A DNA stretch of 64,000 nt from Clostridia bacterium (GTDB lineage: Bacteria > Bacillota > Clostridia > Monoglobales > Monoglobaceae), in NCBI GenBank assembly GCA_017546145.1, contig JAFYXN010000025.1:56283-120282 (forward strand). Reading direction: 5' to 3'. Every line of letters begins with the position of its first letter. The first letter of the stretch is position 1. Of the stretch, positions 10,669 to 20,317 are shown one piece after another. The position numbers and the translations under genes are program-made. A model generated the notes under the pieces. That model searched no databases, had not been told where the DNA came from, and saw only the letters and a program-made list of their open reading frames with translations.

Positions 10669-11109
10669 ATGTTGGCAATTGGTTCAGACCACGGCGGTAT
10701 AAATTTAAAACAATCTATAAAGGCATTGCTTGAAGAAAGAGGAATAAAAGCAAAGGATTTTGGAACCTTTGACAGCACGTCTGTTGATTATCCTGATATT
10801 GCAGAAAAGGTTGCAGCAGCAGTTGTGTCGGGCGAATGTGAAACCGGTATTTTGGTGTGCGGAACAGGAATCGGTATGAGCATTGCCGCAAACAAGGTAA
10901 AGGGCATCCGCGCAGCACACGTGACCGATACATACAGTGCAAGAATGGCACGCGAACACAACAATGCAAACATAATATGTCTTGGCGAAAGAATTACAGG
11001 CTGCGATTTGGCTCTTGAAATTGTAAAGGCATATCTTGATGCAGAGTTCTTAGGCGGAAGACACGAAACAAGAGTAAACAAGATAATGAATCTTGAAAAG
11101 ATTGATTAA
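10669..11109 (+). CDS. rpiB: Ribose-5-phosphate isomerase B
   Basis: 146 residues, standard. It interconverts ribose-5-phosphate and ribulose-5-phosphate in the pentose phosphate pathway. The N-terminal IGSDHGG and the VCGTGIGMSIAANKVKGIRAA segment (active-site cysteine and anion hole) are diagnostic of the RpiB/LacAB fold; RpiB is preferred over LacA/B because no lactose or tagatose genes are nearby. First gene of a rightward run with ispG and polC. Confidence 0.93.
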   Translation: MLAIGSDHGGINLKQSIKALLEERGIKAKDFGTFDSTSVDYPDIAEKVAAAVVSGECETGILVCGTGIGMSIAANKVKGIRAAHVTDTYSARMAREHNNANIICLGERITGCDLALEIVKAYLDAEFLGGRHETRVNKIMNLEKID

Positions 11110-11136
11110 TTATTTCAGCAAAAAGGAGAATTATCC

Positions 11137-12186
11137 GTGAAAAATGTCAGACGTGTTAAAATAGGAAACGTTTATATAGGCGGCGGTGAAAAAATTGCTA
11201 TTCAGTCAATGACAACTGCACCGACATCAGATGCACAAAAGACAATAAAACAAATCCATGAGCTTGAAGAACACGGATGTGATATTGTGCGTGTTGCGGT
11301 TCCTGATATGGCGGCGGCAGAGGCAATTTATGAAATAAAAAACAATATAAACATTCCTCTTGTTGCAGATATACATTTTGATTATCGTCTGGCACTTGCC
11401 GCAATGGAGCGCGGCGTTGACAAGATACGTATTAACCCCGGAAACATTGGTGACGAGGACAGAGCACGCATTGTTGCAGAGGAGGCAAAGCGTCGCGGCA
11501 TTCCTATCAGAATAGGTGTAAACGGCGGCTCACTTGACAAGCGTCTGCTTGAAAAATACGGCTCTGCAACACCCGAGGCAATGGTAGAAAGCGCAAAGGA
11601 GCACGTACAGATACTTGAAAAGTTTGGGTTTTATGATACAGTTATTTCAATAAAATCCTCGGATGTAAAAAAGACAATTCAGGCATACCGACTTGCAAGA
11701 GAAGCTTTTGCCTACCCTTTGCATCTTGGTGTGACCGAGGCAGGAACCTATAAATCAGGAATTATTAAATCTTCAATAGGGATAGGTTCGCTTCTTGCAG
11801 ACGGAATAGGCGAAACCATACGCGTGTCGCTTACAGATGACCCTGTCCATGAGGTGGACAGCGCAAAGCTTATTCTTAAATCACTTGGTCTTATGGAGCA
11901 GGGTATTGAGGTTGTATCATGTCCCACCTGTGCGCGGTGTCAGATTGACCTTATACCTATCGCAAAAGAGATAAGCGAAAGACTTGAAAACATTGAAGGA
12001 AGGCTTAAGGTTGCCGTTATGGGCTGTGCGGTAAACGGCCCCGGTGAGGCAAAGGATGCGGATATAGGAATTGCCGGCGGCAGGGGTGAGGCACTTCTTT
12101 TTAAAAAAGGCGAGATAATCGGGAAGATTTCCGAAGACAAAATTATTGAAACACTTCTTGATGAAATAGATAAAATGAAGGGATAG
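11137..12186 (+). CDS. ispG: (E)-4-hydroxy-3-methylbut-2-enyl-diphosphate synthase
   Basis: 349 residues, the short bacterial GcpE form. It converts MEcPP to HMBPP in the non-mevalonate isoprenoid pathway using a [4Fe-4S] cluster and ferredoxin or flavodoxin electrons. The N-terminal TIM-barrel region begins VKIGNVYIGGGEKIAIQSM; cluster ligands lie in SCPTCARCQ and VAVMGCAVNGPGEA. The start is GTG at 11137 with AAAAGGAG upstream. dxr and rseP, frequent neighbours in Clostridia, are not here; polC follows within 8 bases. Confidence 0.96.
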   Translation: MKNVRRVKIGNVYIGGGEKIAIQSMTTAPTSDAQKTIKQIHELEEHGCDIVRVAVPDMAAAEAIYEIKNNINIPLVADIHFDYRLALAAMERGVDKIRINPGNIGDEDRARIVAEEAKRRGIPIRIGVNGGSLDKRLLEKYGSATPEAMVESAKEHVQILEKFGFYDTVISIKSSDVKKTIQAYRLAREAFAYPLHLGVTEAGTYKSGIIKSSIGIGSLLADGIGETIRVSLTDDPVHEVDSAKLILKSLGLMEQGIEVVSCPTCARCQIDLIPIAKEISERLENIEGRLKVAVMGCAVNGPGEAKDADIGIAGGRGEALLFKKGEIIGKISEDKIIETLLDEIDKMKG

Positions 12187-12193
12187 ATTTTAT

Positions 12194-15100
12194 TTGGCAG
12201 GGATACTTGACGTATTTGACAAGGTGACAGTCCTTGAGCCTTTTGCACAGACACTTGAAGGTGCAGAGGTCTTGGACTTCTTTGTTGATGTTAAAAATAA
12301 ATACATACGCGTTGATTTAAAATCAAAAACGCTTATTTCGTCTGCCGAGCTTTTTGAATTTTCGGATAATGTTAAAAATATCTATGGGCTTGATGATATT
12401 GATATAAGAGTAAAATATGTGTGGGAAGGCAGCGGCAGCTTTGAGTTCAGTGACCAATATTACCGAAACCTTTTATATACTTTGTTTCGCAAAAACGGAA
12501 TATGCAAAGCATTTCTTATGGCAAGTTATTCACAACTAACCGATAACGTTTTAAAAATTAAAAATGTAAAAAGCGGCAGAGAAATTTTAGAGAAAAACAA
12601 TTGTGCTGCATCTCTTGAAAAGATAATCAGCTTTGAACTGGACAGACCGATTGAGGTTTGCATTGATATAGAAGAAATTGATATTGAAGCCTATAAAAAC
12701 GATAAAAAAGAACGAGAAGAAGAAATAAACAAAAAGGCTTCTGCTCCGATTAAGCGCGAGATACCAAAGGAAGAGGTGGCAGGTGAGGTTATAGAAGTGC
12801 CGGGCGCAGGAACTGTATACGGAAAGCCTATAACCGAGGATATTGTTTCTATGTCAGAGCTTCGTGCAGGCATGGGAATTTGTGTTGTGCGCGGCGAGGT
12901 TTTGGATGCTGATATCCGCGAGATAAAGAAGGACGGCAAGCTTATGTATATTGCCGTTAATTTTGACATGGGTGACGATAACTGGGGAATCAGCTGTGAA
13001 CTGTTCGGCAAGGCAAATGACATAAAAAAAGTAGTTCCTGTTATAAAGGAAGGAAACATTTTGTCGGTGCGCGGCAATTATGACTATGACGAGCGCGCCC
13101 GAGGCGAAAAGATGAAGGTTCTTTCAATAGAGCTTCATGAAAAGCAGTCAATCAGAATGGACAATGCAAAAGAAAAGCGTGTTGAACTGCATCTTCACAC
13201 AAAGATGAGTGCAAAGGACGCAATTACGTCACCGTCTGACCTTATAAACCGTGCGGCAAAGTGGGGTCACAGTGCGATTGCCATAACCGACCATGGTGTG
13301 GCGCAGGCGTTCCCCGAGGCGTTTGGAACATTAAAGAAAATCCGCAAGGGCGGTCAGGATTTTAAAATTATTTACGGAACAGAAGGATACTTTGTAAATG
13401 ACCTTCCTCTTGGTGTGGACAGTGTTCCCAAAAGCTATAAGGACAGTATTTACATAGTATTCGACATTGAAACAACCGGTCTTAGCCCCGAAACCGAAAC
13501 AATTACCGAAATCGGCGGCGTAAAGATTATGGACGGTGAAATTGTAAACACCTTCTCCAAGCTGATTAATCCCGGGCGCGAAATATCGCCGCAGATTACC
13601 CAGCTGACGGGGATAACCAACGAGATGGTAAAGGATGCACCCACAATTGACGAGGTTTTGCCCGAGTTTATTGATTTTTGCGGAAAGAGGAATCACGTTA
13701 AGAATTTTGTGGTTGCACACAATGCAAGATTTGATGTTGGCTTTATAAAGGCAGAAATCGAAAGATACAATCAAAAGCTGGCCGAGGGTGCAGAAAAGCT
13801 CAGCTTTGACGAATACCCGATTATTGACACGCTTGAACTGTCGCGTGAGCTGTTTCCAAACGAGAAGTCACACAAGCTTGACCTTGTTTGCGAAAGACTT
13901 GGGGTTTCACTTGAAAATCATCACCGTGCGCTTGATGACGCAACTGCGACAGCCGAGGCGTTTATTAAGCTGCACACCATAAAAGAGCAGAGTCAAAGTG
14001 CGCTTGATGACAGCTGGACAATTGACAAAAACGAGGAGTTTTTGAAAAATCCGTATCAGCATATTATTTTGCTTGCAAAGAACGAAATTGGTCTTAAAAA
14101 TATGTACACCCTTATTTCTAAGTCCAACCTTAAATATTTCTACAAAAGGCCCAGAATCCCAAAGAGCGTTCTGTCAAAATACCGCGAGGGCTTGATTATC
14201 GGAAGCGCCTGCGAGGCAGGGGAGCTTTATATGGCAATCCGGCAGGGCAGACCGTGGGAGGAGGTTGAAAAGATAGCCGCATTTTATGACTATCTTGAAA
14301 TTCAGCCGCTTGGCAATAATGAGTTTATGGTAAGAGGCGGTGAGGTAGAAAGCCGCGAGGCATTAAAGGACTTTAACCGCAAAATCTGTGAGCTGGGAGA
14401 AAAGCTTGGAAAGCCTGTGGTTGCGACGTGCGATGTTCATTTTATGGACCCCAAGGACGAGCTTTACCGAAGAGTCCTTCAGGGCGCACAAGGCTATGGC
14501 GATGCGGATATGCAGGCGCCGCTGTACCTGAGAACTACCGACGAAATGCTTGAGGAATTTTCTTACCTTGGAAAGGAAAAGGCTTACGAGGTAGTTGTGA
14601 CTAACACAAACTTTATTGCCAATATGATAGAGGACATTGAGCCGCTCAAGGGCGGCACATACAACCCGTCAATCGAGAACTGTGAACAGGATTTGGAGAA
14701 TATGTGCCACGAAAAGGCACACCGAGAATACGGCGAGGTTTTGCCGCCTATTGTTCAGGAACGGATGGACAGAGAGCTTGGCTGTATTTTGAAGTACGGC
14801 TATGCCGTAATGTATATGATTGCGCACAAGCTGGTTAAAAAGTCCAACGAGGCAGGTTATTTGGTAGGCTCGCGTGGCTCGGTTGGCTCGTCGTTTGCGG
14901 CATACCTTGCAGGTATTACCGAGGTTAATGCGCTTGCGCCGCATTACATCTGCCCCGACTGCAAGGAGTCAGAATTTTTTACCAAGGGTGAATATAATAT
15001 TGGCATAGATATGCCCGACAAAAACTGCCCCAAGTGTGGAGCAAAGATGCGCAAGGACGGATTTAACATTCCGTTTGAAACCTTTCTTGGCTTTAAGGGC

Positions 15101-16552
15101 GACAAGGTGCCGGATATTGACCTTAACTTTTCGGGCGAGTATCAGGCGACGGCACACAAGTATGTAGGCGAGCTGTTTGGAGATGCCTTTGTATTTAAGG
15201 CAGGAACAATCGGCACTATTGCCGACAAAACTGCAATAGGCTTTTATGGACGCAAGTATTATGAAAACAAAGGGATTATACCGACTCAGGCAGAGCTGAA
15301 AAGAGTTTCAAAGGGCTTGGTTGACATAAAAAATACCACAGGACAGCATCCCGGCGGAATTATAGTTTGCCCTAAGACAATGGATATACATGAGTTCTGT
15401 CCGGTGCAGCATCCGGCAGAGAAGAAGGATTCGGGGATAATAACCACGCATTTTGACTTCCATTCAATCCACGATAACCTGCTTAAGCTTGATATACTGG
15501 GACATGATGACCCTTCGACTATAAGAATGCTTGAAACACTTACGGGTATTGATGCAACAAAGATACCGCTTGATGACCCTGAAACTATGAGTATATTCTC
15601 AAGCACCGACGCGCTTAAGGTTACGCCGGAGCAGATTCATTCCAAGGTGGGAACCTTTGGCGTACCCGAGTTTGGAACGTCGTTTACCAGACAAATGCTG
15701 CTTGACACCTTGCCAACCACATTTTATGAGCTTGTGCTTATTGCCGGACTTTCGCACGGCACAGACGTATGGCTGGGCAACGCGCAGGAGCTTATAAGGG
15801 CAGGAACGGCAACGCTTTCAGAGGTTATCGGTGTTCGTGACGATATTATGACCTATCTTATGAACAAGGGCGTTGAGCCGGGACTTGCGTTTAAAATAAT
15901 GGAGTTTGTCAGAAAGGGACGTGCCGCAAAAGAGGGGATGCCCGAGGAATATGAAACTCCTATGCGTGAGAATAATGTTCCCGACTGGTACATTGAATCT
16001 TGTAAAAAGATTAAGTATATGTTCCCCAAGGCACACGCGGCGGCGTATGTAATGATGGCGTTTCGTGTTGCGTATTTTAAGGTGCATTATCCCATAGACT
16101 TTTATATTGCATACTTTACAGTGCGCGCAGACTTGTTTGATGCGGCAATAATGGCGCAGGGCGATGAGTTTCTTATGAATGAAATGCGCAGACTTGAACA
16201 AAAGCAAAACGATTGGTCTGCAACCGAAAAATCGGTGTATACTATATGTGAAATTTGCCACGAGATGTATCAGAGGGGGATTGAATTTCTTCCGGCTGAC
16301 CTTTACGAGTCCGACGCCTTTAAGTTTCAGAAGGTGGACGGCAAAATCCGCTTGCCCATCAATGCCTTTCAGGGTGTCGGAGATGCGGCGGCGCAAAATA
16401 TTATGGATGCACGCGCGGACGGCGAGTTTATGTCAGTTGACGACCTGAAGACCCGCGCAAAGCTGACCAAAACGGTAATTGAAACACTTCGTGAAAACGG
16501 ATGCCTTAAAGGTCTTCCCGAAACAAGCCAGCTATCACTTTTTGACTTTTAG
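12194..16552 (+). CDS. polC: DNA polymerase III alpha subunit, PolC type
   Basis: 1452 residues, close to the Bacillus length. It is the main replicative polymerase of low-GC Gram-positives. In order: N-terminal domain, OB-fold near 215-310 (RGEVLDADIREI), PHP domain from about 330 (VELHLHTKMSAKDA) interrupted by the proofreading exonuclease near 420-600 (IVFDIETTGL, AHNARFDVGF, HHRALDDA), the four-cysteine zinc knuckle (CPDCKESEFF, CPKCGAKM), and the palm with VPDIDLNFSGEY near 973. The start is TTG at 12194, eight bases after the ispG stop, with AAGGGA in the ispG end as ribosome site. Confidence 0.98.
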   Translation: MAGILDVFDKVTVLEPFAQTLEGAEVLDFFVDVKNKYIRVDLKSKTLISSAELFEFSDNVKNIYGLDDIDIRVKYVWEGSGSFEFSDQYYRNLLYTLFRKNGICKAFLMASYSQLTDNVLKIKNVKSGREILEKNNCAASLEKIISFELDRPIEVCIDIEEIDIEAYKNDKKEREEEINKKASAPIKREIPKEEVAGEVIEVPGAGTVYGKPITEDIVSMSELRAGMGICVVRGEVLDADIREIKKDGKLMYIAVNFDMGDDNWGISCELFGKANDIKKVVPVIKEGNILSVRGNYDYDERARGEKMKVLSIELHEKQSIRMDNAKEKRVELHLHTKMSAKDAITSPSDLINRAAKWGHSAIAITDHGVAQAFPEAFGTLKKIRKGGQDFKIIYGTEGYFVNDLPLGVDSVPKSYKDSIYIVFDIETTGLSPETETITEIGGVKIMDGEIVNTFSKLINPGREISPQITQLTGITNEMVKDAPTIDEVLPEFIDFCGKRNHVKNFVVAHNARFDVGFIKAEIERYNQKLAEGAEKLSFDEYPIIDTLELSRELFPNEKSHKLDLVCERLGVSLENHHRALDDATATAEAFIKLHTIKEQSQSALDDSWTIDKNEEFLKNPYQHIILLAKNEIGLKNMYTLISKSNLKYFYKRPRIPKSVLSKYREGLIIGSACEAGELYMAIRQGRPWEEVEKIAAFYDYLEIQPLGNNEFMVRGGEVESREALKDFNRKICELGEKLGKPVVATCDVHFMDPKDELYRRVLQGAQGYGDADMQAPLYLRTTDEMLEEFSYLGKEKAYEVVVTNTNFIANMIEDIEPLKGGTYNPSIENCEQDLENMCHEKAHREYGEVLPPIVQERMDRELGCILKYGYAVMYMIAHKLVKKSNEAGYLVGSRGSVGSSFAAYLAGITEVNALAPHYICPDCKESEFFTKGEYNIGIDMPDKNCPKCGAKMRKDGFNIPFETFLGFKGDKVPDIDLNFSGEYQATAHKYVGELFGDAFVFKAGTIGTIADKTAIGFYGRKYYENKGIIPTQAELKRVSKGLVDIKNTTGQHPGGIIVCPKTMDIHEFCPVQHPAEKKDSGIITTHFDFHSIHDNLLKLDILGHDDPSTIRMLETLTGIDATKIPLDDPETMSIFSSTDALKVTPEQIHSKVGTFGVPEFGTSFTRQMLLDTLPTTFYELVLIAGLSHGTDVWLGNAQELIRAGTATLSEVIGVRDDIMTYLMNKGVEPGLAFKIMEFVRKGRAAKEGMPEEYETPMRENNVPDWYIESCKKIKYMFPKAHAAAYVMMAFRVAYFKVHYPIDFYIAYFTVRADLFDAAIMAQGDEFLMNEMRRLEQKQNDWSATEKSVYTICEICHEMYQRGIEFLPADLYESDAFKFQKVDGKIRLPINAFQGVGDAAAQNIMDARADGEFMSVDDLKTRAKLTKTVIETLRENGCLKGLPETSQLSLFDF

Positions 16553-16612
16553 GGTGTATATTAAACTCCACAATAAGAGTTATTACTTAATATAAGGAAA
16601 GGAAAATTACAA

Positions 16613-18769
16613 ATGACAATTGCACAGCAGCTTGCACAGGAGCTTAATCTGAAACAATGGCAGGTGGATAACACCATTGCATTAATTGACGAGGGAAACA
16701 CCATTCCCTTTATTTCGCGTTACCGCAAGGAGGCAACGGGAGAGTTAAACGACGAAATTCTCAGAACCTTTGATGACCGCCTTACGTATCTTCGCAACAT
16801 GGAGGAGCGAAAGGCAGACATAAAACGAATTATCGAAGAGCAGGGCAAGCTTACCGAGGAGCTTGCGGCAGAGATTGACAACGCTCAAAAGCTTTCAGAG
16901 CTTGAAGATATTTACCGTCCGTTCAGACCCAAGCGCAGAACACGCGCAACGGTTGCAAAGGAAAAGGGACTTGAGCCGCTTGCAAACCTGATTTATCTGC
17001 AGATGACAAAGGCGGGAACAGCGGAAGACATGGCAGCACCCTTTATAGACCCCGAAAAGGGAGTTGAAACGGCAGAGGATGCGCTTCAGGGAGCAATGGA
17101 TATTATTGCAGAAACGGTTTCTGACAATGCAGAGCACCGCAAGAAGATAAGAGAGCTGACCGCAAAGGGCGGTATGCTTACTTCAAAGGCGCAGAACCCT
17201 GACGAGGACTCGGTTTACAGAAACTACTATGATTTTCAGGAGCCTGTATCAAAGGCTGTTCCGCACAGAATACTTGCAATTGACCGTGGCGAAAACGAGA
17301 AGTTTTTGTCGGTTAAGGTTGAGATAGACGAGGAAAAAATTATTAATTACCTTAACAAAGCCGAGCTTTCAAAAGAGGAGGCTGTGGGCAAGGATTTGGT
17401 GGAGGCAGCAGTTGCCGATGCATACAGCAGACTTATTCAGCCGGCTATTGAAAGAGAAATCCGAAACGAGCTGACCGATATGGCGCATGAGCAGGCGATG
17501 CAGATTTTCAGAGAAAACCTGAAAAACCTTCTTATGCAGGCGCCTATCCGTGGTCAGGTTGTAATCGGCCTTGACCCCGGCTATCGCACAGGCTGCAAGG
17601 TGGGTGTTGTTGACGAAACCGGCAGAGTTTTGGACACAGGCGTAATATATATAACACATTCCGACGCGCAAAGAGAGTCTGCAAAAGCCTTCCTGAAGGG
17701 ACTTATTGAAAAGCATAACGTAACCTTGCTTTCAATAGGCAACGGCACAGCGTCAAAGGAGACCGAGATATTTGCGTCCCAGCTTATAAAGGAAATCCCC
17801 GGCTGCAGGGTAAAATATATAATGACCAATGAGGCAGGGGCATCGGTGTACTCTGCGTCAAAGCTTGCAACAGAGGAGTTTCCCGATTTTGACGTGACTC
17901 AAAGAAGTGCAATCTCGATTGCAAGACGTGTTCAGGACCCGCTTGCCGAGCTTGTAAAAATAGAACCATCTGCAATCGGCGTGGGACAGTATCAGCATGA
18001 CATGAACCAAAAACGTCTGGGTGAGGTGCTTGGCGGCGTTGTAGAAGACTGCGTAAACAGCGTTGGTGTTGACCTTAATACGGCGTCTGCGCCGCTGCTT
18101 CAGTATGTTTCGGGCATTAACGGAACTATTGCGGCAAACATTGTAAAGTTCCGCGAGGAAGAAGGCCGCTTTACAAGCCGTACACAGCTTAAAAAGGTTG
18201 CAAAGCTTGGCCCCAAGGCGTTTGAGCAGTGTGCCGGATTTTTGAGAATTGCAAACGGAAAGAATGTTTTTGACAATACCTCTGTTCATCCTGAATCCTA
18301 CGATGCGGCAGAAAAGCTTATTGCGGCACTTGGATATACTGTTGCAGACGTGGAGCAGGGCAACCTGAAGGACATTCGCGACAGAATTAAAGAAAAGAAG
18401 ATAGAAGCTCTTGCAGAGGAGCTTGGTGTTGGTGTTCCTACCTTAAAGGACATTGTTGAAGAAATCATCAAACCCGGACGCGACCCGCGTGACTCTGTTG
18501 AACAGCCGCTTCTGCGTGAGGATGTAATGTCCCTTGAAGATTTAAAGCCTGAAATGATACTGACCGGAACAGTGCGCAACGTAATCGACTTTGGTGCATT
18601 TGTGGATATTGGTGTGCATCAGGACGGACTTGTTCATATATCTCAGCTCAGTGACAAATTTGTAAAGCATCCTATGGACGTTGTGTCAATCGGAGATATT
18701 GTAAAGGTAAAGGTTCTTGAAGTAGACCCGGTGAAAAAACGTATTTCTCTTACTATGAAGGGTCTTTAA
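16613..18769 (+). CDS. tex: Tex family S1 RNA-binding protein
   Basis: 718 residues, typical of Tex/YhgF. An N-terminal helical region (IPFISRYRKEATGELND) is followed by a YqgF/RNase H-like domain (VIGLDPGYRTGCKVGVVD), helix-hairpin-helix segments (GINGTIAANIVKFREEEGRF) and a C-terminal S1 domain from about 645 (GTVRNVIDFGAFVDIGVHQDGLVHISQL). It is a nucleic-acid-associated factor linked to transcription and RNA stability; its exact biochemical job is not settled. ATG start with AAGGAAAGGAAA upstream. Confidence 0.95.
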   Translation: MTIAQQLAQELNLKQWQVDNTIALIDEGNTIPFISRYRKEATGELNDEILRTFDDRLTYLRNMEERKADIKRIIEEQGKLTEELAAEIDNAQKLSELEDIYRPFRPKRRTRATVAKEKGLEPLANLIYLQMTKAGTAEDMAAPFIDPEKGVETAEDALQGAMDIIAETVSDNAEHRKKIRELTAKGGMLTSKAQNPDEDSVYRNYYDFQEPVSKAVPHRILAIDRGENEKFLSVKVEIDEEKIINYLNKAELSKEEAVGKDLVEAAVADAYSRLIQPAIEREIRNELTDMAHEQAMQIFRENLKNLLMQAPIRGQVVIGLDPGYRTGCKVGVVDETGRVLDTGVIYITHSDAQRESAKAFLKGLIEKHNVTLLSIGNGTASKETEIFASQLIKEIPGCRVKYIMTNEAGASVYSASKLATEEFPDFDVTQRSAISIARRVQDPLAELVKIEPSAIGVGQYQHDMNQKRLGEVLGGVVEDCVNSVGVDLNTASAPLLQYVSGINGTIAANIVKFREEEGRFTSRTQLKKVAKLGPKAFEQCAGFLRIANGKNVFDNTSVHPESYDAAEKLIAALGYTVADVEQGNLKDIRDRIKEKKIEALAEELGVGVPTLKDIVEEIIKPGRDPRDSVEQPLLREDVMSLEDLKPEMILTGTVRNVIDFGAFVDIGVHQDGLVHISQLSDKFVKHPMDVVSIGDIVKVKVLEVDPVKKRISLTMKGL

Positions 18770-18811
18770 AAGAAAAATGGAAAATTATGTAAAATAAGGA
18801 GAGCATAAAAG

Positions 18812-20146
18812 TTGAAACCTATATATAAAAGCTTTTTTCTGCTTATGGTGCCAATGGCGCTGAAGGAGCTGATTGCGGCGTTTATAAACCTTTTGGACAG
18901 CGTTATGCTTGGCTCGTTTGGCAAGGACGTAATTGCCGCGGTGGGAATAGCAAATCAGTGGTTTTTTCTGTTTAGTGTGGTGGTATTTGGCGTTTGCGGC
19001 GGAGCCGGTGTTTTTGCATCTCAGTACTGGGGTGCGCGAAATATCAGCAAAATGCGAAAGGTGCTGGGGCTTAACATTATTTTGGTAGCGGCAGTTTGCG
19101 TAATTTTTTTTACTGCGGCACTTACAGCTCCCGAATTTATAATTGGCTTGTTCCGAAAAGACGCGGCGGTTGTGGAGTATGGTGCAAAATATTTGAGAAT
19201 TGCCTGCTTTTCGTACCTGTTTGCCGGGCTAACCTCGGCTTATGACATAAGTCTTTGCTGCAGCGAAAGAGCAAGTATTCCGTTTGCTTCAAGAGCGATA
19301 GGCTTGCTTGTCAATCTGGTAATGAATCAAATTCTTATTTTTGGTATGTGGAAGATTCCTGCAATGGGAGTTGAAGGTGCGGCGATTGCTACAATAATTG
19401 CGCGGGCAACCGAGCTCTTTATAATTCTTGGAGCGGTATACGGCAAAAAGCTGCTTCAGGCTGCACCTATAAAAGAGCTTTTTTCCGTACCGGTTGAAAT
19501 GCTTGGAGGATATTTTAAAGCCGCTGTTCCGGTGATTGTGAACGAGGGTGCATGGGCGATAGGAACAACCGTATATTCGTGGGTGTTCTCGCAGATAAGC
19601 ACAGATGCTACGGTTATTATGACTATTGTTCAGAATGTTGAAAGACTGCTGCTTGTCTTTTTTCATGGCGGCGGCAACGCAACAGGCATTCTTGTCGGCA
19701 AGATGATAGGCAGCGGAGAATACGACAAGGCGTACAATGTTTCAAAACGCCTTTGCATAATGAACAGTATATTCTCGCTTGCGGTTTCTGCGCTGTTTGT
19801 TTTTGTAAGACCGATTGTGCTGATGCCATACAATATAACTCCCGAAGTTTATGCCGAGGCACTTAATGTGCTCTTCCTTATGGCGTGCCTGATGAATATC
19901 AAGTCCCTGACGTTTTTGTTTATTGTGGGAATATTCAGAAACGGCGGCGACCCCAAAACTGCGGCACTTATAGACATTGGCTCGGTTTGGCTGGTTGGTG
20001 TGCCATCTGTGTGCATTGCAGGGCTTGTCCTCAAATTGCCGATTACACAGATTTACATTGTAATGATGATAGAAGAAGTAGTAAAGGTTATTTTGTCGGC
20101 TTGGTGGTTTAAAAGCAAAAAGTGGATGAAGAATCTGGTTGTTTAA
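18812..20146 (+). CDS. MATE family multidrug/cation exporter
   Basis: 444 residues with about twelve hydrophobic segments. The two-fold MatE repeat is visible (PMALKELIAAFINLLDSVMLGSFG near the start; AVPVIVNEGAWAIGTTVYSWV near the middle). It exports organic cations or drugs in exchange for Na+ or H+ at the cytoplasmic membrane; the substrate cannot be told. The start is TTG at 18812 with AAGGAGAG at good spacing. Its terminator hairpin is built around a parS site. Confidence 0.9.
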   Translation: MKPIYKSFFLLMVPMALKELIAAFINLLDSVMLGSFGKDVIAAVGIANQWFFLFSVVVFGVCGGAGVFASQYWGARNISKMRKVLGLNIILVAAVCVIFFTAALTAPEFIIGLFRKDAAVVEYGAKYLRIACFSYLFAGLTSAYDISLCCSERASIPFASRAIGLLVNLVMNQILIFGMWKIPAMGVEGAAIATIIARATELFIILGAVYGKKLLQAAPIKELFSVPVEMLGGYFKAAVPVIVNEGAWAIGTTVYSWVFSQISTDATVIMTIVQNVERLLLVFFHGGGNATGILVGKMIGSGEYDKAYNVSKRLCIMNSIFSLAVSALFVFVRPIVLMPYNITPEVYAEALNVLFLMACLMNIKSLTFLFIVGIFRNGGDPKTAALIDIGSVWLVGVPSVCIAGLVLKLPITQIYIVMMIEEVVKVILSAWWFKSKKWMKNLVV

Positions 20147-20155
20147 GTTTTGTAT

Positions 20156-20192
20156 AAAAGAAGTGTTTCACGTGAAACACTTCTTTTGTTTT
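20156..20192 (+). terminator. Terminator hairpin containing parS
   Basis: A 32-bp perfect inverted repeat (20156-20187) centred on CACGTG. Its outer arms are AAAAGAAG and CTTCTTTT followed by GTTTT, so it has the form of an intrinsic terminator for the MATE gene while the central 16 bases are exactly parS. Confidence 0.8.
20164..20179. promoter_or_regulatory. parS site 1 (ParB/Spo0J binding)
   Basis: TGTTTCACGTGAAACA, a perfect 16-base palindrome matching the conserved bacterial parS. ParB nucleates here and spreads, recruiting SMC and working with ParA in origin segregation. It lies 140 bases before parA. Confidence 0.96.
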
Positions 20193-20206
20193 GTCAAAAA
20201 TTATAA

Positions 20207-20222
20207 TGTTTCACGTGAAACA
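20207..20222. promoter_or_regulatory. parS site 2
   Basis: A second identical 16-base parS, with centres 43 bp apart, about four helical turns, so both sites face a similar side of the helix. It lies upstream of the parA promoter. Confidence 0.96.
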
Positions 20223-20247
20223 AATTAAAAAATTATTGCAATACATA

Positions 20248-20275
20248 TTGTGTTTTTTTGAAAAAGTGGTATAAT
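20248..20275 (+). promoter_or_regulatory. Promoter of parA-parB
   Basis: Weak -35 (TTGTGT), 16-base spacer, then TATAAT at 20270-20275 with an extended TG motif (TGGTATAAT). It lies 26 bases downstream of parS 2, so ParB spreading could cover it. Confidence 0.65.
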
Positions 20276-20317
20276 GGAAGATAATAAAATAAAAGATATT
20301 ATTTTTGAGAGGTATAT

